A stretch of DNA of 36,110 nt from an uncultured Oscillibacter sp. (GTDB taxonomy: Bacteria > Bacillota > Clostridia > Oscillospirales > Oscillospiraceae), in assembly GCA_910584995.1 (NCBI GenBank), contig CAJUDW010000024.1, positions 1 through 36,110 of the forward strand, in the 5' to 3' direction. Shown here piece by piece: positions 17,938 to 25,986 of the stretch; position 1 is the stretch's first letter, and the number at the start of each line of letters is the position of its first letter. A model generated the notes under the pieces. That model did no database searches. It had not been told where the DNA came from and saw only the letters and a program-made list of their open reading frames with translations. Position numbers and translations under genes: made by a program.

Positions 17938-18777
17938 ATGCCCGATAAAGTCATGCCCGGTCCCGTAACGGACCTGAGCGGCATCCGCGAGGCGGTTTGC
18001 ATCCATACCAGGAAGATTTATGATTCCTGCCGTGATAAAGACTGCATTGAGGATCTGCGCTTCTATCCGAAACTCCAGTATGTTGACGTCATCAACCGCG
18101 CCCTGTCCGTCAAGGGCGGCTCCGCCAAACTCCTCTACGTCTATGTGGACGTGGAGCCGGTAAGCTTCAACCGGGGTTTCTACACGGTGGATATGCGTTT
18201 CTTCTACGCCGTGACCCTGCAGGCCTATCTTAGCTGCCCCGCCCCCGTCACCGTGGAGGGCCTGTGCGTCTTTGACAAACGGGTGATCCTCTTCGGCAGC
18301 GAGGGGAACGCCAAGATTTTCTCCTCCAAGATGAGCGTTGGCGGCCCCGACGCCCAGATGATGAAGCGGGCCAACGCGCCCATCGCCGTAGTCGAAGCCG
18401 TGGATCCCATTGTCCTGGATGTGCGCCTGATGGACTGCTGCGCCAAGCGGGACTGCGACTGCGATCTCTGCGAGGTGCCCGCCTTTGTGGGGAACTTCTT
18501 TGACGGAGAACTCTCCAGCGGCGACGACTCCCGCAGGGTCTATGTGACCCTGGGCCAGTTCTCCATTGTCCGCCTGGAACGGGATTCCCAGCTGCTGGTG
18601 CCGGTGTACGACTACTGCATGCCCGACAAGGAGTGCTCCTGCGGCAGTGATAAGGAGGATCCCTGCTGCATCTTCCGGAACATCTCCTTCCCTGTGGGCG
18701 AGTTCTTCCCCCCCAACACGGTCCGGATGCCGGAGAATTACGAGGAAACCAAGAATTTCTGCTGTTGCTGCAATTAA
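17938..18777 (+). CDS. Conserved cysteine-rich clostridial protein of unknown function
   Basis: A 279-aa soluble protein without signal peptide or membrane segment. I recognise it only as a conserved clostridial family with the stretches EAVCIHTRKIYDSCRDKDCIEDL, NRGFYTVDMRFFYAVTL and FDKRVILFGSEGNAKIFSSK. Cysteine clusters occur at DCCAKRDCDCDLC, at ECSCGSDKEDPCC and at the C-terminal end FCCCCN. Such a pattern would suit a metal-binding or disulfide-linked structural protein, for example of the spore coat, but this is inference. The start at 17938 has AGGAGG upstream; an in-frame ATG at 17827 would read through the preceding terminator. Confidence 0.8.
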   Translation: MPDKVMPGPVTDLSGIREAVCIHTRKIYDSCRDKDCIEDLRFYPKLQYVDVINRALSVKGGSAKLLYVYVDVEPVSFNRGFYTVDMRFFYAVTLQAYLSCPAPVTVEGLCVFDKRVILFGSEGNAKIFSSKMSVGGPDAQMMKRANAPIAVVEAVDPIVLDVRLMDCCAKRDCDCDLCEVPAFVGNFFDGELSSGDDSRRVYVTLGQFSIVRLERDSQLLVPVYDYCMPDKECSCGSDKEDPCCIFRNISFPVGEFFPPNTVRMPENYEETKNFCCCCN

Positions 18778-18790
18778 GCGGCATACAAGA

Positions 18791-18820
18791 CGGCCCGGCA
18801 GGGTATCCCCTGCCGGGCCG
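18791..18820. terminator. Hairpin after the cysteine-rich protein gene, probable terminator
   Basis: A 13-bp perfect GC stem (18791-18803 with 18808-18820) with loop TATC lies 13 bp after the stop codon. There is no good T tract, so its termination strength is uncertain. Confidence 0.6.
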
Positions 18821-18837
18821 CAGGCTGTCAAAATGTC

Positions 18838-18862
18838 AAAAAACCTGCCGCTGCCTGGCAGG
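18838..18862 (-). terminator. Minus-strand terminator-like hairpin
   Basis: On the minus strand a CCTGCC/GGCAGG stem (18844-18849 with 18857-18862) is followed directly by six T (18843-18838). The transcript it would end can only come from the gntR-cupin side, about 390 bp upstream. A third complementary CCTGCC copy (18870-18875) allows an alternative pairing. Confidence 0.45.
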
Positions 18863-19250
18863 ACATCCTCCTGCCACACACTCCGGGCAGCCGGGAAGCA
18901 GGGGCGGCGCGCCCCAGCGGCGGACCCCCCATGAAGTTCACCGGCTATAGGGGACGGGAAATCTATCATGCGGTAATCTAGCCTGTGCTGATCCGGCGGA
19001 AGGCCTGCGTACCGCCCCGGCAACCACAGTGCCAGGCGAAAGTATGGTTGTGCATTGGGGAACCGCCCCCCTTCTTCCGGCAAAACAGCCAGAAGCTGCA
19101 CCGGCTGCTTCCATACGCAAACCCGCAGGAAAAACCGCTGCCGGCCCCGGCAAAAAATCCCGAAATACACCGCATATTTCCTGGGATTCCCTGCCTCGCC
19201 GGCAGCGGTTTTGATCCGCAAAGCTACACGCTTCCCCTAACGGGGCCGCT
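18863..19250. other. 388-bp interval without a recognisable gene
   Basis: Frames are open by chance on both strands but none has family motifs, a good ribosome site or convincing codon use. A short inverted repeat (CAACCA with TGGTTG, about 19021-19053) is present. It may be a long 3' untranslated region of the gntR-cupin transcript or decayed sequence. Confidence 0.4.
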
Positions 19251-19589
19251 TCACACAAAGTCCTCCCGCATGGGGGAAAAGATGTCCAGTAGGATCCCCT
19301 CCTCCAGGCAGGTGCAGCCGTGGGGGACGCCGTTCTCCTTCAAGAGGGTGTCCCCTGCCCGGACGGTGCGGGTCTCCCCCTCAATGGTGAAGGAAAACGC
19401 ACCGGAAACCACATAGGTAATCTGCGTATGGGGGTGGCTGTGGAGGACCCCCACCGCCCCCTCCTCAAAGTGGTTTTCCACACACATCAGCCCGTCCGTG
19501 TACGCCAGCACACGGCGGATCACGCCGGATCCGGCCTCCTCCGCCGCGGCGCTGCTGTGAGGCACCCAGCGCTGCCCTTTTTCCGTCAT
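19251..19589 (-). CDS. KdgF-like cupin, unsaturated uronate linearising protein
   Basis: A 112-aa single-domain cupin, probably the KdgF type that opens 4,5-unsaturated uronate monomers to 4-deoxy-5-keto uronate, the substrate of KduI. Metal-site residues are visible in LHSHPHTQITYVVSG (His50, His52, Gln56) and at His90 (GVPHG). The context of uxu, kdg and kdu genes supports this over a generic cupin. Of three tandem ATGs, the last (19589) is chosen because AAAGGAG lies seven bases from it. It follows the GntR gene after 68 bp and is probably co-transcribed with it. Confidence 0.75.
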   Translation of the reverse strand: MTEKGQRWVPHSSAAAEEAGSGVIRRVLAYTDGLMCVENHFEEGAVGVLHSHPHTQITYVVSGAFSFTIEGETRTVRAGDTLLKENGVPHGCTCLEEGILLDIFSPMREDFV

Positions 19590-19626
19590 CATCATTCTCC
19601 TTTCTCGTTTTCCTGATCTTTTGCGA

Positions 19627-19654
19627 AAGAGGCAGGCCGCTTGGCCCGCCTCTT
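19627..19654 (-). other. Intercistronic hairpin between gntR and the cupin gene
   Basis: A 12-bp stem (19627-19638 with 19643-19654) with a 4-nt loop. In the minus-strand RNA the single non-Watson-Crick pair is a G·U. No T tract follows, so it probably acts in RNA stability rather than as a full terminator. Confidence 0.5.
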
Positions 19655-19657
19655 CCC

Positions 19658-20335
19658 TTACCCTTTAAAATACGCAGGATACTTCTCCCGAATCGCCGCC
19701 GCGTCAATCTCGTACCGGCTGAGATGGGACTCCATCAGCTGCCGCGCCTTCTCCGGCTCCCTGGCGGCGATGGCAGTGATGATATCCTCATGATCCTGCA
19801 CAATCTTCAGGTTCTTCACCGTGGAGAGCGCCATACTGCGCACCCGGTCAAAGTGGATGGAAATATTGTTCATCAACTCGAACACCTGGGTCTTCCGGGC
19901 AATTTCAAAGAGGATCTTATGGAAGGCGTTATCCAGCGGCATCAGGGACTCCGCGTAAAAATTATCCAGATAGAAATTTTGCAGCTGCACATTCTCCTCC
20001 AGACGCCGGATGTCCTCCTCAGCCGCCATTTTACAGTCCAGTTCCACCACGGCGCACTCCAGCAGGTTCCGGATAAACCGGGCCTCTTCCACCATGCTGT
20101 AATCGATCAGAGAGACCACGCTCTTCTTCTGGGGATAAATCTCAATGATCTTCACTTTGGAAAGTTCAATCAGCGCCTCCCGCACCGGGGTCCGGGAGAG
20201 GCCCATCTCCGCCGCCAGCTCGTTTTCGCTGATCTGGCTGCCGGGAGCCAGGCGCAGGCTGATGATATTATCCTTAATGGTCCGCAGCGCGTAATCCCGT
20301 CCTGTCTCCCGGGGAAACCGTTCCAATAGTCGCAT
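19658..20335 (-). CDS. GntR-family regulator, FCD (FadR/UxuR-like) subfamily
   Basis: Predicted ligand-responsive repressor of the uronate genes. A GntR winged helix is at about residues 10-75 (ISENELAAEMGLSRTPVREALIEL is the recognition segment), and an all-helical FCD domain with metal-binding Asp/His follows to the end (225 aa). AGGAGG lies seven bases before the start. Its own promoter contains two copies of the GTATAC-core operator that also occurs at the TRAP and kdg promoters, implying autoregulation. By analogy with UxuR/ExuR the effector would be a hexuronate or fructuronate, which is inference. Confidence 0.9.
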   Translation of the reverse strand: MRLLERFPRETGRDYALRTIKDNIISLRLAPGSQISENELAAEMGLSRTPVREALIELSKVKIIEIYPQKKSVVSLIDYSMVEEARFIRNLLECAVVELDCKMAAEEDIRRLEENVQLQNFYLDNFYAESLMPLDNAFHKILFEIARKTQVFELMNNISIHFDRVRSMALSTVKNLKIVQDHEDIITAIAAREPEKARQLMESHLSRYEIDAAAIREKYPAYFKG

Positions 20336-20363
20336 TCCAGTACCTCCTGATCTACTCTGTACA

Positions 20364-20375
20364 TCAGTATACAGG
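20364..20375. promoter_or_regulatory. GTATAC-core operator over the gntR -10 box
   Basis: TCAGTATACAGG with core GTATAC at 20367-20372 overlaps the gntR -10 hexamer. It is the weakest copy of the set because the flanks are not symmetric. Confidence 0.5.
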
Positions 20376-20394
20376 ATCTGAAACGGCCCGTCAA
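20366..20394 (-). promoter_or_regulatory. Predicted gntR promoter
   Basis: On the minus strand, TTGACG (20389-20394) and TATACT (20366-20371) are separated by 17 bp, about 30 bp upstream of the gntR start. The regulator therefore has its own promoter behind uxuB. Confidence 0.8.
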
Positions 20395-20397
20395 GAA

Positions 20398-20409
20398 CTT
20401 GTATACTAG
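20398..20409. promoter_or_regulatory. GTATAC-core operator upstream of the gntR -35 box
   Basis: CTTGTATACTAG (core 20401-20406) is the exact reverse complement of the copy inside the kdg operon promoter (26864-26875). It overlaps the uxuB stop codon (20406-20408). Confidence 0.7.
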
Positions 20410-21683
20410 CTTTTCAGATATTTCCGCAGCGTCTCCCGCACAGCCCCGGGGCCTGCCAGTTCCTCTTTCACCATGGCCTCAATCTTTTCGCCCAGGCCCA
20501 GGGCCATCAGGTCGGAGCCGAAGAGCACCTCGTTGGAGAGGATGGGACGGATTTTCTCCCCCAGGCTCTCCGGATCGCCCACCTTCACGCCCTCCAGCTG
20601 TTTTTGCAGGCTATCCATCATGGGATCGCCGCTGAGTTCCATAGCCTTCCCCTCGTCGTCCACTGCCAGCAGGTAGCGGATCCATCCGGCAATAGCAAGG
20701 GGGATGAAGGTCAGGCTCTTCACGTCCAACTCCGGGCGGTTCACATAGCTTTTGATGGTTTCGCCGAACCGGATACCCACCTTCTGGCTGGTGTCGGTAG
20801 CGATACGCTGGGGGGTATCGGGGATGAAGGGGTTGGGGAAACGCTGCTCCACCACCTCGTGGATGAAAGCGTCGGGGCTGAGGATTTTGGGATCCACCAC
20901 CACGGGCATCCCCTCCGTATAGCCAATCTTCTCCACCAGGGCCTTCAGTTCCGGGTCCTTCATCTCGGCGGCGATGCTGGTGTAGCCCAGCAGGCAGCCG
21001 TAGACCGCCAAGGCCGTGTGCAGGGGGTTCAGGCAGGTGGTGACCTTCATCCGCTCACAATCGTTCACAGTGTCCCGATCGGTAAGATAGACCCCGGCCT
21101 TCTCCAGGGGCGGGCGGCCGTTGGGGAACCGGTCCTCCACTACCAGATACTGGGGGATCTCGGAGTTCACAAAGGGGCCCACAAAACTCTTTTTGGCGGT
21201 GACCACCGGGGCCATGTCCTCAATCCCCAGATCGTTTAAAACCTTCTCCACCACTTCCGCCGGGCGGGGGGTGATCTTGTCAATCATGGTCCAGGGGAAG
21301 GACACCTTCCCCTCGTCCTCCGGATAGCTATGGCTGGCCCGGAGGCCCTTGGCCACAGAGGCCACAATTTCCTTCTCCGTGGAGCCGTCGGGCTTCAGGC
21401 TCACCATCACCGCCAGATTGTCATAGGGGTCGTAAACCTTGTCTACAATTTCATAGTCAAAGGTCTCCGCGCAGATGATGCCGCTCTTAGCCAGCCCCTG
21501 CTCCAGCAGGGACTGCTGCAAACGGGCATGGAAGGCCCGCACCAGGCTGCCGCTGCCAAAATGGACCCAAACAGGGTGGGCCAGGGTCTCCTTGGCCGTG
21601 GCCTCCCAGTCGTAATCAGGTACCCGGACACCGGCCTTTTCCCAGGCCGCCCGATCCTTCAAGCCCTCATAGCTTAATTTCAT
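20406..21683 (-). CDS. uxuB: Fructuronate reductase / mannonate oxidoreductase
   Basis: NADH-dependent cytoplasmic enzyme that interconverts fructuronate and mannonate in the glucuronate pathway. It is a 425-aa member of the long-chain mannitol dehydrogenase family, with an N-terminal Rossmann domain (WVHFGSGSLVRAFHARLQQ) and the catalytic-helix stretch MKVTTCLNPLHTALAVYG supplying Lys, Asn and His. The assignment to UxuB rather than tagaturonate reductase rests on the adjacent uxuA and the absence of altronate genes. AGGAGG precedes the start; it lies 15 bp after uxuA. Confidence 0.9.
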   Translation of the reverse strand: MKLSYEGLKDRAAWEKAGVRVPDYDWEATAKETLAHPVWVHFGSGSLVRAFHARLQQSLLEQGLAKSGIICAETFDYEIVDKVYDPYDNLAVMVSLKPDGSTEKEIVASVAKGLRASHSYPEDEGKVSFPWTMIDKITPRPAEVVEKVLNDLGIEDMAPVVTAKKSFVGPFVNSEIPQYLVVEDRFPNGRPPLEKAGVYLTDRDTVNDCERMKVTTCLNPLHTALAVYGCLLGYTSIAAEMKDPELKALVEKIGYTEGMPVVVDPKILSPDAFIHEVVEQRFPNPFIPDTPQRIATDTSQKVGIRFGETIKSYVNRPELDVKSLTFIPLAIAGWIRYLLAVDDEGKAMELSGDPMMDSLQKQLEGVKVGDPESLGEKIRPILSNEVLFGSDLMALGLGEKIEAMVKEELAGPGAVRETLRKYLKS

Positions 21684-21698
21684 CGCCCAGCCCTCCTT

Positions 21699-22775
21699 TT
21701 ATTTGGACATCTTGCTGATGGCCTCCCAGAGGCCGTTGAGATAGGTGGCGCCCAGGGCCCGGTCATAGAGGCCGTAGCCAGGGCGGCCCACCTCGCCCCA
21801 GATCATCCGCCCGTGGTCGGGACGGATATAGGTGTCGGGGCAGGTGTCGTAGACAGCCTTCATAATCTCAAAGAGATCCAGATCGCCGGTGGAACTGAGA
21901 TGGGCAGCCTCCCGGAACTTGTGGGGCCCCAGGTGCTTGATGTTCCGCACGTGGAGGCAGCCAATCCGCTTCATTCCGCCGAAGTGGCGGATGATGGCAG
22001 GGATGTCGTTATCGGGATTGGAACCCAGGGATCCGGTGCAGAGGCAGAGAGTGTTGCAGGGGGAGTCCCGCAGGGCCACGATCTTGTCATAGTCCGCCTG
22101 GGAATGGGCAATGCGGGGCAGGCCGAAGATAGGCCAGCCGGGATCGTCCGGGTGGCAGGCCATCACCACGCCGCACTCCTCGCAGGTGGGGATGATGCCG
22201 TCCAGGAAGTATTTGTAGTTGGCCCGGAGATCGTCGGGGGTGATGGCCTTATACCGCTCCAGGGTGGTCTCCAGTTCCGCCAGGCGCTCCGGCTCCCAGC
22301 CGGGCAGGGAGAAACCGTTGCAGTTTTCTATGGTGTTCCGCACAATCTCCAGGGGGCCCATATCCCCCAGTTCCGCCTCGTCGAAGTAGAGGCTGTTGGA
22401 GCCGTCCTCGGGGATAACCCGGGCCAGATCCGTGCGGAGCCAGTCAAACACGGGCATGAAGTTATAGACAATGCACTTCACACCGTATTTCGCCAGGTTC
22501 CGGATGGTGACGCAGTAGTTTTCAATATACTGATCCCGGGTGGGCAGGCCCATCTTGATGTCCTCATGGACATTGACGGACTCAATGACCTCACACTCCA
22601 GGCCGGCGGCGTGGACCTCGCCGATATAGGACTTGATCTCCTCCTCAGTCCAGACCTCCCCGGCGGCCTTGTAGTCCAGGAACCCCATGAGGCCAGTCAT
22701 GCCGGGGATCTGCTTAATCTGCTGCAGCGTCACGCTGTCGCTGTTGGAACCGTACCAGCGGAATGTCATTTTCAT
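21699..22775 (-). CDS. uxuA: Mannonate dehydratase
   Basis: Dehydrates D-mannonate to 2-keto-3-deoxygluconate, the point where the glucuronate branch joins the kdg pathway. It is 358 aa, an Fe2+/Mn2+-dependent TIM barrel of the UxuA family. It starts MKMTFRWYGSNSDSVTLQQIKQIPG, with VYNFMPVFDWLRTDL, MACHPDDPG, CLCTGSLGSNPDND and the C-terminal YIRPDHGRMIWGE that carries metal and substrate residues. AAGGAG lies nine bases upstream. It is fourth in the minus operon, after the TRAP genes and before uxuB. Confidence 0.96.
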   Translation of the reverse strand: MKMTFRWYGSNSDSVTLQQIKQIPGMTGLMGFLDYKAAGEVWTEEEIKSYIGEVHAAGLECEVIESVNVHEDIKMGLPTRDQYIENYCVTIRNLAKYGVKCIVYNFMPVFDWLRTDLARVIPEDGSNSLYFDEAELGDMGPLEIVRNTIENCNGFSLPGWEPERLAELETTLERYKAITPDDLRANYKYFLDGIIPTCEECGVVMACHPDDPGWPIFGLPRIAHSQADYDKIVALRDSPCNTLCLCTGSLGSNPDNDIPAIIRHFGGMKRIGCLHVRNIKHLGPHKFREAAHLSSTGDLDLFEIMKAVYDTCPDTYIRPDHGRMIWGEVGRPGYGLYDRALGATYLNGLWEAISKMSK

Positions 22776-22820
22776 AAAATCATGCTCCTTTTCGCAAAAC
22801 GGGTTTGGCCGGGAAACGGC

Positions 22821-24134
22821 TCAGCCTGCGGGCTTGTAGCCGCCCAGCAACTCGGGGATAATCAGGCTGACCTGCGGGACAAAGGAGACCAGCAGCAGCG
22901 TGATGATCATGCAGATGTAGAAGGGCAGGGCCGCCTTGACTACCTTCTCCATAGGCCGTTTCGCCACGGCGGAGCCGATGAAGAGGACAGCGCCCACAGG
23001 CGGGGTCAGCAGGCCGATGCCGCAGTTGAGCACCACCATAATGCCGAACTGGATGGGATCCAGGTCGCAGTACTGGGTGGCAACCGGCAGCAGGATGGGG
23101 GTGGCGATGAGGATGATGGGGGCCATATCCATAATCATACCCAGAATCAGCAAAATTACATTCAGCAGGATGATCAGGATATATTTGTTGTCCGTTAGGC
23201 CCACAATCGCCTGGGCCGCCAGATCCGGCACATGGAGTTTGGTCAGGCAGTCGCCGAAAATGGCGGAGGTGGCAATAAGGATCAGCACAATGGCCAGGGT
23301 GTTGATGCACTCGTCCAGCGCATTCCAGACGCCCTTCCAGTCCACGCCCTTGTAAACAAAGACGGAGACAATCAGGGAGTAGATAACTGCGATGGCGGCG
23401 GACTCGGTAGCCGTGAACCAGCCGGCAACCACGCCGATTACCACGATGACAATGGCCAGCAGGGCCCAGATGGATACGGACATCTGTTTGATGAAGGCCG
23501 TGATGCTGAACCTGTCGCCTTTGGGATAATTCCGTTTGACAGAGATGATATAGGAGCCCACCATCAGGGAGACGGCCAGCAGCGCGCCGGGGAGATACCC
23601 CGCCAGGAAAAGGCTGCCTACGGAGATGCCGCCGGCTGTGGTGGCGTAAATGACCATGTTATGGCTGGGAGGCACCAGCAGGCCCTCGCAGGAGGAGGTA
23701 ATGGTAACGGCAGTGGAGAAGTCGGCGTCATAGCCCTGGTCCACCATCATCGGGATCATGATGGAACCGATGGAGGCGGTGTCCGCAGAGGCGGAGCCGG
23801 AGATGCCGCCGAAGAAGTAGGAGGCCACGATATTGACCATGGCCAACCCGCCCCGCATCCACCCGACGCAGGCGTTTGCCAGGGCGATCAGCTTGTCGGA
23901 AATACCGCCCTTGCCCATCAGCACACCCATGGTGATGAAGAAGGGCACAGCCATCAGGGAGAAGGAACTGATGCCCTTCACCATCAGGCGGCAGACGGCG
24001 TTGAGGCTGTTGCCCATAGCAAGCAGGCAGAACACGGAGGAAAGGCCCACGGCGTAGGCAATGGGGAACCGCAGGAGAATCATGACGGCGAAGGAGCCCA
24101 ACAAGACAGCAATCGCAACGGTATTGACATCCAT
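22821..24134 (-). CDS. dctM: TRAP transporter large permease subunit
   Basis: A 437-aa polytopic membrane protein (about 12 hydrophobic segments) of the DctM family, which forms the ion-coupled translocation channel for the solute delivered by the binding protein. Family stretches include GGISGSASADTASIGSIMIPMM and PPSHNMVIYA. It overlaps the small subunit by one base (TAATG), so translation is coupled. In this operon the substrate is inferred to be a hexuronate or unsaturated uronate. Confidence 0.94.
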   Translation of the reverse strand: MDVNTVAIAVLLGSFAVMILLRFPIAYAVGLSSVFCLLAMGNSLNAVCRLMVKGISSFSLMAVPFFITMGVLMGKGGISDKLIALANACVGWMRGGLAMVNIVASYFFGGISGSASADTASIGSIMIPMMVDQGYDADFSTAVTITSSCEGLLVPPSHNMVIYATTAGGISVGSLFLAGYLPGALLAVSLMVGSYIISVKRNYPKGDRFSITAFIKQMSVSIWALLAIVIVVIGVVAGWFTATESAAIAVIYSLIVSVFVYKGVDWKGVWNALDECINTLAIVLILIATSAIFGDCLTKLHVPDLAAQAIVGLTDNKYILIILLNVILLILGMIMDMAPIILIATPILLPVATQYCDLDPIQFGIMVVLNCGIGLLTPPVGAVLFIGSAVAKRPMEKVVKAALPFYICMIITLLLVSFVPQVSLIIPELLGGYKPAG

Positions 24135-24703
24135 TACGCCTGCACCTCCTCTTCCTTGATATAGAAGGATTTTACGTGGTTGTAGAATGCCTCCAGTTCA
24201 AAAACAATCATAGCTGCGCCCGCCAGAGGTACGGGGAAATACATCCAGAAACGGCTCAGCCAGGGGATGGACTCATAAAAGCCCTTGCTGCCCAGGGTGA
24301 TGGTATAGTTCCAACCCTCCACCAGCATGATAACTCCCAGCACCATCACGGCAATATCCGCCGTCACATCCAGGATCTTTACGGCGGTCTTAGGCAGATA
24401 GGTGTCAAAAGCGGTCATACGGATGTGGGCGCCGGTGCGGATAGCCAGGGCGGCAGACAGCACCGCCAGATAAGACATGCAGGTCAGTACTACCTGTTCC
24501 GTCCAGGCCGGGTCCTTGATGGCGGACAGGAACCCCAAAAAAGCGTACTCTCTGGCCCACTGCTGGCAGAAGCGGCCCAAAACCGCGTAGGAAGCGATGA
24601 GGATATCCGCAATCAGCAGAATTTTGCACAAAAACATGACAAATTTATAGGTCACATCATATGCGGGCCGAATCTTGTCCAAGGTATTAAAAATTTTCGG
24701 CAT
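24134..24703 (-). CDS. dctQ: TRAP transporter small permease subunit
   Basis: A 189-aa membrane protein with four predicted helices, typical of DctQ, which supports the large subunit. The signature AIRTGAHIRMTAFDTYLP is visible in the middle. It starts after GGAGGG and its stop overlaps the dctM start. It lies 103 bp after dctP, a gap filled mainly by a strong hairpin. Confidence 0.92.
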   Translation of the reverse strand: MPKIFNTLDKIRPAYDVTYKFVMFLCKILLIADILIASYAVLGRFCQQWAREYAFLGFLSAIKDPAWTEQVVLTCMSYLAVLSAALAIRTGAHIRMTAFDTYLPKTAVKILDVTADIAVMVLGVIMLVEGWNYTITLGSKGFYESIPWLSRFWMYFPVPLAGAAMIVFELEAFYNHVKSFYIKEEEVQA

Positions 24704-24743
24704 TAAAGTCCCTCCCTTTCACATAAAACTACGGAAAAAGGCT

Positions 24744-24772
24744 GGGGGACGCAGGACAGTCCCGCGTCCCCC
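24744..24772 (-). other. Intercistronic hairpin after dctP
   Basis: A 13-bp stem (24744-24756 with 24760-24772) with a 3-nt loop. One pair is a U·G wobble in the minus-strand RNA but an A-C mismatch on the plus strand, which points to a role in the operon mRNA. There is no T tract. It probably stabilises the upstream dctP message or attenuates read-through, giving more binding protein than permease. Confidence 0.7.
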
Positions 24773-24806
24773 GCATATACAGATGGCTTGGACGTTATGG
24801 CTGCTG

Positions 24807-25892
24807 TCAGGGCTTCATGTCCAGCAGCTGCTGGTACAGTTCGGCCTGATCGGCGGTGTTTTCGCTGATGACCTTGGCGCAGGCTTCCTGCCAGGGCTTC
24901 TTGTCGGGCACATCGACCACGTTGCAGCCCTCGTCCTTCAGCTGCTGGAGGACCTCGTCCTCAGCGGACTGGGACAGCTGCTGGTTGAAGGCCTGAACCT
25001 CCTTGCCGGCCTCCATGATGACGGCCTGCTGGGCAGGAGTCAGCTTGGCCCAGGCGGTGTCGGTGATGACGCACTGGATGGCGCCCAGGGTGTGGCCGTC
25101 CAGGATGAGGTTATTGGCAACCTCGGGGAAGGCGTTGGACTTGTAGTTGGCGATGGGCTGCTCGGCAGCGTCGCACACACCGGTATTCAGGGCAGAATAC
25201 AGTTCGCCGAAGGAAACCACCGTGGGGGAGGCGCCCAGACCTTCCACCATGCCGTTCATGATGGGGTCGTTGGACACGCGGATTTTCAGGCCGTTCAGAT
25301 CCGCAATGCTGTTGATGGGCTTGTTGGCGAAGAAATGACGGAAGCCCTCCTCACCGTAGAAGATGCCGCGCAGGGGCAGGCCGATCTCCTGGGGCTCATT
25401 GAGGAACTCCTGGGCCAGTTCGCTGTTGGCGAACGCCCACCAGTGATCACGGTTTTCAAAGGTATAGGGGATGGAGAGCAGCATGGATTTCTTGGCGCCG
25501 TAGCTGGTCAGGGCGAAAGCAGAAATACGGCTCATGTCGATGGAGTCGTCACCGCCCACGATGGCGTCCAGTACGTCGTTCTCGGAACCCAGGACGCCGC
25601 TGTCGCGGACGTCGATGGTGATGGAGCCGCCGGACTTCTCCTCAACCAGGCGCTTGAACTCGGACGCGGTCTGGCCAACGATGGTGTCCAGGGGGTTAAC
25701 CTCGGCGTACACCAGGGTCACCTTGGGATCATCGGCCACGCTGCCGGTATCGGCGGGCTCTTTGGTTTCGCCGCCGGTATTCCCGGCATCATTGGAGCCG
25801 CCGGAGTTGCCGGCATCGGCCTTGTCGCCGCCGCAGGCGGCGAGGCTCAGCACCATGACCAGTGTGAGCAGTGCGCAAAGAAGTTTCTTCAT
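24807..25892 (-). CDS. dctP: TRAP transporter substrate-binding protein (DctP family), lipoprotein
   Basis: Extracytoplasmic solute receptor (361 aa) that captures the substrate and hands it to DctQM. The signal peptide MKKLLCALLTLVMVLSLAAC ends in a lipobox, followed by a Gly/Asn/Thr-rich spacer to about residue 50. The DctP fold then starts at VTLVYAEVNPLDTIVGQTASEFKRLVEEKSGG. The conserved RVSNDPIMNGMVEGLGASPTVVSFGELYSAL contains the Arg that usually binds the substrate carboxylate. Its place at the head of the uxu operon argues for a uronate. GAGGAGG precedes the start. Confidence 0.93.
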   Translation of the reverse strand: MKKLLCALLTLVMVLSLAACGGDKADAGNSGGSNDAGNTGGETKEPADTGSVADDPKVTLVYAEVNPLDTIVGQTASEFKRLVEEKSGGSITIDVRDSGVLGSENDVLDAIVGGDDSIDMSRISAFALTSYGAKKSMLLSIPYTFENRDHWWAFANSELAQEFLNEPQEIGLPLRGIFYGEEGFRHFFANKPINSIADLNGLKIRVSNDPIMNGMVEGLGASPTVVSFGELYSALNTGVCDAAEQPIANYKSNAFPEVANNLILDGHTLGAIQCVITDTAWAKLTPAQQAVIMEAGKEVQAFNQQLSQSAEDEVLQQLKDEGCNVVDVPDKKPWQEACAKVISENTADQAELYQQLLDMKP

Positions 25893-25917
25893 CTCAAGTC
25901 CTCCTCAATTAAGTATT

Positions 25918-25942
25918 GTGAAATTCCCTTCAGGAATTTCAC
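25918..25942 (-). other. Hairpin in the TRAP operon leader
   Basis: A perfect 10-bp stem (GTGAAATTCC 25918-25927 with GGAATTTCAC 25933-25942) with a 5-nt loop lies between the predicted transcription start and the dctP ribosome site. It has no T tract, so mRNA stabilisation or a regulatory role is more likely than termination. Confidence 0.65.
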
Positions 25943-25944
25943 CT

Positions 25945-25972
25945 GGAACATGGGTACAATATACCATGTTCC
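25945..25972. repeat. Inverted repeat bracketing the TRAP operon -10 box
   Basis: GGAACATGG (25945-25953) and CCATGTTCC (25964-25972) are perfect inverted 9-mers with the -10 hexamer in the 10-bp centre. This suits a second operator for a different regulator. Confidence 0.5.
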
Positions 25973-25986
25973 GCTAAATATGTCTA
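25958..25986 (-). promoter_or_regulatory. Predicted promoter of the TRAP-uxuAB operon
   Basis: On the minus strand, TAGACA (25981-25986) and TATATT (25958-25963) are separated by 17 bp, giving a leader of about 60 nt to dctP. Confidence 0.7.

Noticed and set aside
18863..19250. Known riboswitch or housekeeping RNA in the gene-poor interval
   Set aside because: I compared it by eye with cobalamin and other common motifs, including a partial CACTGTG-like string on the minus strand, but no full set of conserved helices or loops is present.
18985..19416. A plus-strand ORF of 143 codons across the gene-poor interval and into the cupin gene
   Set aside because: It overlaps the cupin antisense, has atypical Pro/Arg-rich composition, no ribosome site and no recognisable domain.
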